NCBI RefSeq assembly: GCF_003634105.1
Contig: NZ_RBIQ01000007.1
Coordinates: 434,001 to 498,000, forward strand
DNA length: 64,000 bases
Source of the DNA: Maribacter vaceletii
Lineage (GTDB): Bacteria; Bacteroidota; Bacteroidia; Flavobacteriales; Flavobacteriaceae
Direction of reading: 5' to 3'
Below, one piece after another: positions 57,142 to 64,000 of this stretch. How positions within the stretch are numbered: position 1 is the first letter of the stretch; every line of letters begins with the position of its first letter. The notes beneath the pieces were generated by a model, which was given only the letters and a program-made list of their open reading frames with translations, did not search any database and was not told the origin of the DNA. The position numbers were made by a program, and so were the translations under genes.

Positions 57142-58554
57142 ATGAAAATATACTTAAAAAAACAAAACTTATATACCGTTCTTATTATACTATTTACCCA
57201 CATTACTGTCTTTGCAACAGATTTTAATGTTCTAGACTATGGTGCAAAAGCAGATGGCATAACTCTAGACACCAAAGCAGTGCAAAATGCTATTGATGCC
57301 TGCACAAAAAGTGGCGGTGGCAAAGTAATTATTCCGTCTGGAAAAACCGTAGTTATAGGCACTATATACCTAAAAGACTTTGTTACTTTACATGTAGAAA
57401 ACGGTGGAGTTCTACTAGGTAGTCCTAATTACAATGATTATGCTACAGATACGCATAAAAACATGTACAAGAATGAACCACATATGAACCGTTGTCTCAT
57501 TTTTGCTAAAGATGCTAAAAACTTTGCAATTGAAGGATTTGGAAGTATAGACGGTAATGGTTACAAAAAAAACTTCACCAAAAAGAAAGGTGGCAGACCC
57601 ATGCTCCTTCGATTTTTAAATTGCAATAAAATACAACTAAAAAATATTACACTTAAAAACCCTGCAGCTTGGACATCTGCCTGGTTGTATTGCAATGAAA
57701 TAACTGTGGAAGGAATTAAAATTCTTAGTCGTGTTAACAACAATGGTGATGGTTTAGATTTTGATGGTTGTACCGATGTTAGAGTCTCTAACAGCTCTTT
57801 TGATACTAGTGATGATTCTATTTGCTTACAAGCATCTATGCCAGACAAACCATGTAAAAATGTTGTAGTTACCAATTGCACGTTTACTAGCAAATGGGCA
57901 GGAATGCGCATTGGATTGTTATCTAGAGGAAACATTGAATCTGTTACCGTTAGTAATTGTACTTTTAATGATATTCAAGATTCTGGACTAAAAATTCAGC
58001 TAAACGAAGGAGGTATTATGCAGAACATGGTGTTTTCTAACCTTGTAATGAAAAACGTACCAAGACCAGTGTTTATGACTTTTGCACAACAAAAGGCTTG
58101 CGTAGATGCTCCTGAAGAGATGTATCCCATGAAAGCAATGAAGAATTTTACATTTCAAAACATAATAGCAGATAATACGGCATTAGATAAAAACTCGGCC
58201 TTCTTCATAACGGGTATGCCCAAGCATTATATAGAAAATATTATTCTAAAAGATATACAATTTCTAGTCTCGGGAGGCGGTACACAAGAGGATGCCAATA
58301 AATCAAAAATTAATGAATACACATTAGAAGTTTTAAAAGGTTGGTGGCCAGAATTTAGTTTAGTGGGCACGCTCCCCGCATCAGGGATTTTTGCACGTCA
58401 TGTAGATGGATTAGTTGTAGATAATTTTAATTTAATCATTACAAACAACGACCACAGAAAACCTATTGTTTTGCACGATGTTTTAAATGATAATATCCAC
58501 AATGTATTTCTTAATAAAAAATCCATTGAAGCAAACCAAATAAACAGAAAATAA
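57142..58554 (+). CDS. GH28-like right-handed beta-helix glycosidase, exported (copy 2)
   Basis: A 470 aa exported enzyme. I chose the ATG at 57142, which gives a clean signal peptide (MKIYLKKQNLYTVLIILFTHITVFA), over the in-frame TTG at 57100. It is a paralogue of the gene at 53955: LDYGAKADGITLDTKAVQNAIDAC, DGLDFDG, and TSDDSICL with Asp224 and Asp225. As in copy 1, GHG is absent (SKWAGMRIGLLSRG) and RIK is replaced (SGLKIQ). The C-terminal FARHVDGL corresponds to YARHISNL in copy 1. It lies 3 bases before its sulfatase partner. Both copies probably cut a related alpha-linkage after desulfation, but specificity may have diverged. Confidence 0.85.
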   Translation: MKIYLKKQNLYTVLIILFTHITVFATDFNVLDYGAKADGITLDTKAVQNAIDACTKSGGGKVIIPSGKTVVIGTIYLKDFVTLHVENGGVLLGSPNYNDYATDTHKNMYKNEPHMNRCLIFAKDAKNFAIEGFGSIDGNGYKKNFTKKKGGRPMLLRFLNCNKIQLKNITLKNPAAWTSAWLYCNEITVEGIKILSRVNNNGDGLDFDGCTDVRVSNSSFDTSDDSICLQASMPDKPCKNVVVTNCTFTSKWAGMRIGLLSRGNIESVTVSNCTFNDIQDSGLKIQLNEGGIMQNMVFSNLVMKNVPRPVFMTFAQQKACVDAPEEMYPMKAMKNFTFQNIIADNTALDKNSAFFITGMPKHYIENIILKDIQFLVSGGGTQEDANKSKINEYTLEVLKGWWPEFSLVGTLPASGIFARHVDGLVVDNFNLIITNNDHRKPIVLHDVLNDNIHNVFLNKKSIEANQINRK

Positions 58555-58557
58555 ACT

Positions 58558-60108
58558 ATGCACACATATAGCACTATAAAAAACAAGCTCTTTCTTATAC
58601 TCCTCATAGCATACAGTATTACTTCTATTGCGCAAAAAAACAAGCCAAACGTTGTAGTTATTTACACAGATGACCATCGCTATTCTGGTGTACACGCACT
58701 TGGTGGCATGGCTGTACAAACGCCAAATTTAGATGCACTAGTAGATGCTGGAGTTTCATTCTCCAAAGGATATTTAATGGGTTCTTTTTCTGGAGCAACT
58801 TGTATTCCAAGTAGAGCTATGCTTATGACAGGAAGAAATGTTTTTGAGCTTCAAGGAATCGGAAAGACAATTCCTAAAGAGCATAAAACTATGGGAGAAG
58901 TTTTTCAAGAAAATGGATATCACTCTCAAATTGTTGGAAAGTGGCATCAAGATAAAGCCTCTTTACATCGCTCTTTTAATGATGGAGAAAAATTAATGGG
59001 TATAGGAGTGTATTTAACGGACCACTTTAGAATGCCATTATGGGATTGGGATAAAAAAGGCAAATTTTCTAAGGAAGATGCCTATCTCTTAACCTATAAT
59101 GAAGACGGGAAAATTGTTAGAAGACCTGTAAATAAAAATGACAAAAGAGGTCCAACAGGAACAGAAGAAGACGGGCCACACACTTCTGAAATTTTTGCAG
59201 AAGATGCTTCTAAATTCATCAAAAAATATAAAAAGAAGAAACCTTTTTTTATGTACTTGGCTTTCCATGCACCGCATGACCCAAGACAAGCGCCACAGGA
59301 GTATAGAGATATGTATCCTCCAGAAAATATAGAATTACCTCCCTCCTATTTAGCACAACATCCTTTTGATAATGGACACATGGTTCTCCGAGATGAAGAA
59401 TTGGCAGAATGGCCTAGAACACCAAAAATTGCTAAGCAACAATTAGCAGATTACTATGCAATTATTACGCATTTAGATGCTCAAGTTGGTAAGGTTATAT
59501 CTGCTCTAAAAGAAAGCGGCGCTTATGACAATACATTAATTGTATTTGCCGGAGATAGTGGTTTGGCCGTTGGTAATCATGGCTTAATGGGTAAGCAAAA
59601 CATATATGATGAAGATGGCGTTCATATCCCATTAGTTTTCTCAGGAAACTTAGTAAAAGACAAGGGCACTAAAAGAGATGCTTTTGCCTATAATTTTGAT
59701 ATTCTACCAACTTTATGTGAGTTTACTAATATTAAAAAACCATCCTCTGTAACTGGCTCAAGTTTATTACCCATAATAAATAAAAAAACCGATGCAGTTA
59801 GGGATTACACATACCATGCCTACAAACAATTCCAAAGAGCATATAGAAAAGGAGATTATAAGCTTATTGAATATGTTAGAGCTAAAGATTATCACAAAAA
59901 AAAGGGCGAATCTATTAGAGGCTCTAGGGTTACACAATTATTTAATATTACAAAAGACCCATGGGAAGTATATGACCTTTCTTTCTTTCCTGAATATGCA
60001 GAAACGGTTAAAATTATGCGTGTAGAAATGAAAGAAAAAGCGCGAGAATTAGGAGATAAAAAAGCCAATATAGAAGGCGAAAAATATGATTTTTGGGAAT
60101 TTTATTAA
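58558..60108 (+). CDS. S1 family sulfatase (copy 2 of GH28-sulfatase pair)
   Basis: A type I sulfatase of 516 aa, exported (signal ends SIAQ). It is a clear paralogue of the gene at 55375: YTDDHRYSGVHALGGMAVQTPN, CIPSR with Cys82, GKWHQD, and FAGDSGLAVGNHGLMGKQN. The C-terminal segments (HAYKQFQRAYRKGDYKLIEY, FNITKDPWEVYDLSFFPEY, YDFWEFY) also match. The stretch 59242-59291 is base-for-base identical to 56071-56120, which suggests recombination between the copies. The pair arrangement with the GH28 gene is the same as upstream. Confidence 0.94.
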   Translation: MHTYSTIKNKLFLILLIAYSITSIAQKNKPNVVVIYTDDHRYSGVHALGGMAVQTPNLDALVDAGVSFSKGYLMGSFSGATCIPSRAMLMTGRNVFELQGIGKTIPKEHKTMGEVFQENGYHSQIVGKWHQDKASLHRSFNDGEKLMGIGVYLTDHFRMPLWDWDKKGKFSKEDAYLLTYNEDGKIVRRPVNKNDKRGPTGTEEDGPHTSEIFAEDASKFIKKYKKKKPFFMYLAFHAPHDPRQAPQEYRDMYPPENIELPPSYLAQHPFDNGHMVLRDEELAEWPRTPKIAKQQLADYYAIITHLDAQVGKVISALKESGAYDNTLIVFAGDSGLAVGNHGLMGKQNIYDEDGVHIPLVFSGNLVKDKGTKRDAFAYNFDILPTLCEFTNIKKPSSVTGSSLLPIINKKTDAVRDYTYHAYKQFQRAYRKGDYKLIEYVRAKDYHKKKGESIRGSRVTQLFNITKDPWEVYDLSFFPEYAETVKIMRVEMKEKARELGDKKANIEGEKYDFWEFY

Positions 60109-60151
60109 CTTTTAAAAATTTTATTTGACTACTCATAAAAACTAACTAAAA

Positions 60152-61570
60152 ATGAAAAACTTAAGTCGTAGAAATTTCATGAGAACCACCGGAACAGCTG
60201 CAGCCGGAATAGCAATTCTTCCAAATTTACTAAGTGCTTCACCAAATAGCACTGTTAACATTGCTGTTGTTGGTGTTGGTGGTAGAGGCACAAATAACTG
60301 GACTCAAATTCAAGGTTTATATCCAATTTCTAACGATGATAAAACAAAACTAAGAAAGCCACATAAACACGTAAATATTGTTGCTTTATGTGATATAGAT
60401 GATTTGGCGTTAGAGAAAGCTTCTTCTAGACTTCCAAGAGCAAAAAAGTTTAAAGATTTTAGAGTTATGCTAGATAAAATGCATACTCAAATAGATGCTG
60501 TAATAGTTTCTACTCCAGACCATACACATTTTGCAGCTACCATGGCCGCAATGGAAATGGGAAAACATGTGTATGTAGAAAAACCTTTAGCACATAATAT
60601 ATGGCAATTACGCACTCTTAAAAAAGCAGCAGACAAATATGGTGTAATTAATCAAATGGGAAACCAAGGACATGCATCAGACGGTATACGAAATGTAAAA
60701 GAATGGTATGACCAAGGATATTTAGGGGAAGTAAAAGAAGTTTTAGCTTGGTTTAATGGTCCAAGATTTGAATGCCATGAGAAAGGATGGTTTTGTAAAC
60801 CAGAAACTTTCCCCCCTACAGCGCAACCTATCCCAGATAATATAGATTGGGATTTATGGCTAGGCCCTACAAAAAATAGACCTCATAACACACATTATAC
60901 GAGAAGATTTTGGCGTTCTTACTACGAATTAGGAAATGCAATGTTAGGAGATTGGGGTTGCCATACGTTAGATGCTCCATTTTGGGCTTTAGATTTAGGT
61001 ATGCCAACAACAGTAGAGCCATTACATGCTAAACTTAGTGAAGTACCAAATTCCTTTTTACCAGACGAATCTATCCTAAAATACCAATTTCCAGAAAGAG
61101 GTAACAAACCCCCGGTAACTTTAACCTGGCACGAAGGTGGTAAAAAACCAGAAAATCGTCCAGAATGGGAAATGGACAAACTACCCGGAAATGGTATGTT
61201 AATGATTGGTGAAAAAGCTACTGTTATGACAGGTGGAAGACCTAATGATGCAAGAATTCTTATGCCTAAAGTAGAATGGGAAGCTTTTAAAATAAAAGGA
61301 TGGAAAAAAACTATTCCAAGAATTCCCAGAGAAAGTCCACATGATGAGTTTATTGCAGCTATTAGAGGAAAAGGACCAAAACCCGGTTCTGACTTTGCTT
61401 ATGGAGCAGACCTAACAGAAATGTCTCTCCTTGGTGTTTTTGCACAGAGGTTCAATACTAAAATTGAATATGATGCTGCCACTATGAAAGTTACAAACCA
61501 GCCAGGTCTGCAATCTTATATTAAAGAAGAGGTTCGTGAAGGATGGGCTTATGGTGAGAATCTATGGTAG
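60152..61570 (+). CDS. Tat-exported Gfo/Idh/MocA-family oxidoreductase (possible GH109-like)
   Basis: A 472 aa protein with a twin-arginine signal (SRRNFM, Arg6-Arg7, then a short hydrophobic run ending LSAS). It should therefore fold with its NAD(P) cofactor before export. The nucleotide-binding GVGGRG is at 41-46, and VYVEKPLAHNIWQL carries the EKP lysine of the family. The C-terminal substrate domain includes GDWGCHTLDAPFWALDLG. Such proteins act as sugar dehydrogenases, as NAD-dependent glycosidases (GH109), or in 3-keto-sugar routes. It sits between two sulfatases, so an oxidised or NAD-assisted cleavage of a sugar is plausible but unproven. Confidence 0.85.
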   Translation: MKNLSRRNFMRTTGTAAAGIAILPNLLSASPNSTVNIAVVGVGGRGTNNWTQIQGLYPISNDDKTKLRKPHKHVNIVALCDIDDLALEKASSRLPRAKKFKDFRVMLDKMHTQIDAVIVSTPDHTHFAATMAAMEMGKHVYVEKPLAHNIWQLRTLKKAADKYGVINQMGNQGHASDGIRNVKEWYDQGYLGEVKEVLAWFNGPRFECHEKGWFCKPETFPPTAQPIPDNIDWDLWLGPTKNRPHNTHYTRRFWRSYYELGNAMLGDWGCHTLDAPFWALDLGMPTTVEPLHAKLSEVPNSFLPDESILKYQFPERGNKPPVTLTWHEGGKKPENRPEWEMDKLPGNGMLMIGEKATVMTGGRPNDARILMPKVEWEAFKIKGWKKTIPRIPRESPHDEFIAAIRGKGPKPGSDFAYGADLTEMSLLGVFAQRFNTKIEYDAATMKVTNQPGLQSYIKEEVREGWAYGENLW

Positions 61571-61591
61571 AATTAATTAAACATAAATAAG

Positions 61592-63070
61592 ATGAAAAAA
61601 GCACAAATTATATGGACGTTACTTTTATTACTTCCATTAAGTATTTTAGCTCAAGAAACTAAGCCAAATATTGTTTGGATTTTTTCCGATGACCATTCTT
61701 ACCAAACTATAGGAGCATATGGCGGAAGGCTACAACACCTTAACCCTACCCCTAATATAGACAAACTAGCAGAGCAAGGAATGCGCTTTGAAAGAAGTTA
61801 TGTAGAAAACTCTATTTGCGCACCAAGTAGAGCTGCTTTATTAACAGGAAAAATGAGCCATTTGCATGGTAAAACTATCAACAGGAAAGAAGCCATTTTT
61901 AATCATGACCAACAACAGTTTCAAAAAATATTACAACAAAATGGATACCAGACAGCAATGATTGGTAAAATACATTTAGATGGAAAAATGCAAGGTTTTA
62001 ATTATTGGGAGGTTTTACCTGGGCAAGGAAAGTACTACAATCCCCAATTTATCACAGAAGAAGGGGAAACCAATTATAAAGACCGTTATGTTACAGAAGT
62101 TATAACAGAACGTGCCTTAAATTGGTTAGAAAAAGAACGTGATAAAAGTAAACCATTTATGGTAATGGTACATCACAAAGCACCGCATCGTAATTGGGAC
62201 CCTGCTAAACAGCACATGGAATTATATGAAGATATAAAAATACCTGAACCCGATAATTTATTTGATGATTATAGCACCAGAGCTACCCCAGCTCATAATC
62301 AAGAGTTAGACATTGCAACGAGTATGAATCTAGATAGAGATTTAAAAGCTTCTGGAAAACTTTATGCAAAGGACCCTAGATTTACAAAACGTTATAAGAA
62401 AATTGCAAGCGGTGAACTAAAAGGGAAAGAATTAACAAGGTGGAAATACCAAAACTATATGAAAGATTACCTACGATGCATTAAATCTGTAGACGAAAGT
62501 GTAGGACAAGTAGTAAAATCTCTTAAAGAACAAGGTTTAGATAAAAATACAATAGTAATATATTCTTCGGATCAAGGGTTTTATATGGGAGAACATGGTT
62601 GGTTTGACAAACGTATGATGTATGAAGAATCTTTTAGAACTCCATTAATAGTAAAATGGCCTGGAAAAATTAAAGCCGGTAGTGTTAATACAGATTTAGT
62701 TCAAAATATTGATTTCGCAGAAACTTTTTTAGACATAGCAGGTGCTCCAATTCCAAACGATATGCAAGGAAAAAGTCTTGTCCCATTATTAGAAGGAGAA
62801 ACACCAAAAGACTGGAGGAAATCTTTATACTATCACTATTATGAATATCCAGGGGCACATGCCGTTAGAAGACATGAAGGAGTTGCTACAAAGCGTTATA
62901 AACTTATTCGTTTCTACGGTCCAGGTGTTTTAAACAATGAGGAATGGGAATTTTACGATTTAGAGAAAGACCCATCTGAAATGAATAACATGTATAGTAA
63001 TACTTCCAACACTGTATCTAAACTAAAAAAAGAACTTAGTAAACTCCGTAAAGAATATAAAGTAGAATAA
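61592..63070 (+). CDS. S1 family sulfatase, GlcNAc-6-sulfatase-like (S1_11 style)
   Basis: A type I sulfatase of 492 aa, exported (signal ends ILAQ). The motifs are FSDDHSYQTIGAYGG, CAPSR with Cys76, IGKIHLDG and SSDQGFYMGEHGWFDKRMMYEES. The segment GFNYWEVLPGQGKYYNPQFI strongly recalls the S1_11 clade, whose known members remove 6-O-sulfate from N-acetylglucosamine and, in porphyran systems, from L-galactose. The second role fits this locus better, by inference. It follows the Gfo/Idh/MocA gene by 21 bases and ends the operon. Confidence 0.93.
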   Translation: MKKAQIIWTLLLLLPLSILAQETKPNIVWIFSDDHSYQTIGAYGGRLQHLNPTPNIDKLAEQGMRFERSYVENSICAPSRAALLTGKMSHLHGKTINRKEAIFNHDQQQFQKILQQNGYQTAMIGKIHLDGKMQGFNYWEVLPGQGKYYNPQFITEEGETNYKDRYVTEVITERALNWLEKERDKSKPFMVMVHHKAPHRNWDPAKQHMELYEDIKIPEPDNLFDDYSTRATPAHNQELDIATSMNLDRDLKASGKLYAKDPRFTKRYKKIASGELKGKELTRWKYQNYMKDYLRCIKSVDESVGQVVKSLKEQGLDKNTIVIYSSDQGFYMGEHGWFDKRMMYEESFRTPLIVKWPGKIKAGSVNTDLVQNIDFAETFLDIAGAPIPNDMQGKSLVPLLEGETPKDWRKSLYYHYYEYPGAHAVRRHEGVATKRYKLIRFYGPGVLNNEEWEFYDLEKDPSEMNNMYSNTSNTVSKLKKELSKLRKEYKVE

Positions 63071-63222
63071 AACTAGCTAAAAACTATACAATACCGCAAA
63101 ATAACTAATAGTAATAGTCTTTGTTAGGACTAGACATATACTATAATAACAAAACCATTTGTTTAAGTAGTACTTATTTGTATAAGATAACTTTACGATT
63201 ATACTAATAGTAAAATATAATC
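63071..63222 (+). promoter_or_regulatory. Promoter region of the BNR-repeat gene
   Basis: A 152 bp gap. ACAAAACCATTTGTTTAAG at 63149-63167 repeats the site at 41545-41563 with one change. TAACTTTA at 63188-63195 is a one-mismatch -7 box and lies the same 26 bases after the shared TTG. No terminator was seen after the sulfatase. Confidence 0.45.
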
Positions 63223-64000
63223 ATGCTAAAGTTACAATATACTAGCCTCTTAATTTTGTTAGCTATTTTTCAGTTACAGTGTCAAAATAAAGAAACCTCA
63301 ACAAGTTCTTTTTTTAAAAAAATAAAAAATGAAAGAGTAACTTCAAATCAATCCGTAGAATGGAAAAACTTCGGGCCTGGAATGTCTGGTTATAATGAAG
63401 AGTTTTGGTGTCACCCAACAGATGAAAATGTGATGTTTATGGGGCCAGATATGCATGTGAGTTACGGTACATGGGATAATGGTAAATCATGGCATTCTAT
63501 TAAAGATTATGATGGTGATGGAAAATGTATGGAGCGTGTTCTAGATATTGTGTTTTCTATACAGAATCCAGATTTTGGATTAGCTCTAGAAAGGCGAGGG
63601 AAAATTTTTAAAACTACAAATAGAGGTAGAAATTGGGAATTAGTGTATACCATTCCAAGAGCTGAAAAATCGGCTTATAATGCCCATACTAAAATGGCTA
63701 TTCACCCCACTAATGATGCTATTTGGTTTGTGGGAGCGGGCGATTTTTGGAATGTCAAGAATAACCACCGTTCAGAAAAATTAATTCATGGGAAAAAGCA
63801 TTCAAGAGCAAGTTATGGTTATGTGTTAAAAACCACAAATGCCGGTAAAACATGGAAAAAAGTAGCTACTAATATTTCAGAAGATTTAGATATTGCAAGA
63901 ATTATAGTAAATCCTGTAACACCAAATCAGATGTACATTGCTACTAATTTTGGTTTTTTTGTAAGTAATGATACAGGAGAAACTTGGGAATCTAGTGGAA
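63223..64000 (+). CDS. BNR/Asp-box beta-propeller protein (3' end cut by window edge)
   Basis: The first 259 residues of an exported, probably lipid-anchored protein; the signal region is MLKLQYTSLLILLAIFQLQC, with a relaxed lipobox. Repeated Asp-box-like motifs (WDNGKSWH, TTNRGRNWE, TTNAGKTWK, SNDTGETWE) show a sortilin/sialidase-type multi-bladed propeller. No catalytic signature was recognised in the visible part. Similar proteins are often annotated as glycosyl hydrolase BNR-repeat or exo-alpha-sialidase-like without proof. It has its own promoter-like upstream region. The frame is open to the window edge. Confidence 0.8.
   Translation, partial: MLKLQYTSLLILLAIFQLQCQNKETSTSSFFKKIKNERVTSNQSVEWKNFGPGMSGYNEEFWCHPTDENVMFMGPDMHVSYGTWDNGKSWHSIKDYDGDGKCMERVLDIVFSIQNPDFGLALERRGKIFKTTNRGRNWELVYTIPRAEKSAYNAHTKMAIHPTNDAIWFVGAGDFWNVKNNHRSEKLIHGKKHSRASYGYVLKTTNAGKTWKKVATNISEDLDIARIIVNPVTPNQMYIATNFGFFVSNDTGETWESSG

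Noticed and set aside
57561-57935. Minus-strand open frame of 124 codons inside the second GH28 gene
   Set aside because: It is antisense to a clear GH28 gene, has no domain or upstream signals, and lacks a counterpart in the first GH28 copy.
4606-63070. Assigning the locus firmly to carrageenan, agar/porphyran or fucoidan
   Set aside because: GH117 and GH29 point to agar/porphyran, GH127 to carrageenan, and GH29 plus sulfatases could suit fucoidan. No endo-enzyme decides between them.

Overview
The window reads as chromosome from a marine member of the Flavobacteriaceae (Bacteroidota). It is AT-rich, has a SusC/SusD pair, many lipoproteins with short Bacteroidota-type signal peptides, TAnnTTTG-like promoter boxes, and dense co-directional operons of sulfatases and glycoside hydrolases. 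Essentially all of it is one large polysaccharide utilisation locus (PUL). All genes run on the + strand except one LacI-type regulator. No rRNA, tRNA, CRISPR array, transposase or phage gene was seen.

Layout. 1-3252: two sulfatases, the first cut by the window edge. 3253-4263 (minus): LacI-family regulator, divergent from susC. 4264-4605: control region with paired operators. 4606-35348: main operon, in order SusC, SusD, FG-GAP/ASPIC lipoprotein, sodium/solute symporter (own operator pair), cytosolic FAD oxidoreductase, GH97, sulfatase, GH2, sulfatase, discoidin plus GH9-like enzyme, GH2 with an inserted domain, GH2, two GH117-like enzymes and one unassigned beta-propeller. A strong intrinsic terminator lies at 35358-35401, followed by about 290 bp of palindromic repeats. 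35694-41447: two GH127 enzymes (one exported, one apparently cytosolic) and a sulfatase. 41665-50904: GH29, GH2, two more unassigned propellers and a sulfatase. 50980-56931: sulfatase with an altered active-site motif, GH29, GH28, sulfatase. 57142-63070: a second GH28-sulfatase pair, a Tat-exported Gfo/Idh/MocA oxidoreductase and a sulfatase. 63223 to the edge: start of a BNR-repeat propeller lipoprotein.

How it may work (inference). SusC/D would import oligosaccharides. Ten S1 sulfatases plus exo-acting hydrolases (GH2, GH29, GH97, GH117, GH127, GH28 and unassigned folds) would strip them in the periplasm or at the cell surface. The symporter would carry released sugar into the cytoplasm, where the FAD oxidoreductase and the second GH127 could act. 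GH117 and GH127 together with GH2, GH29 and many sulfatases point to a sulfated red-algal galactan (agar/porphyran- or carrageenan-like, possibly hybrid). No endo-hydrolase (GH16, GH82, GH86, GH150), polysaccharide lyase or monosaccharide catabolic pathway is visible here, so the exact substrate stays open. Subfamily and substrate calls rest on recognised motifs, not on database searches.
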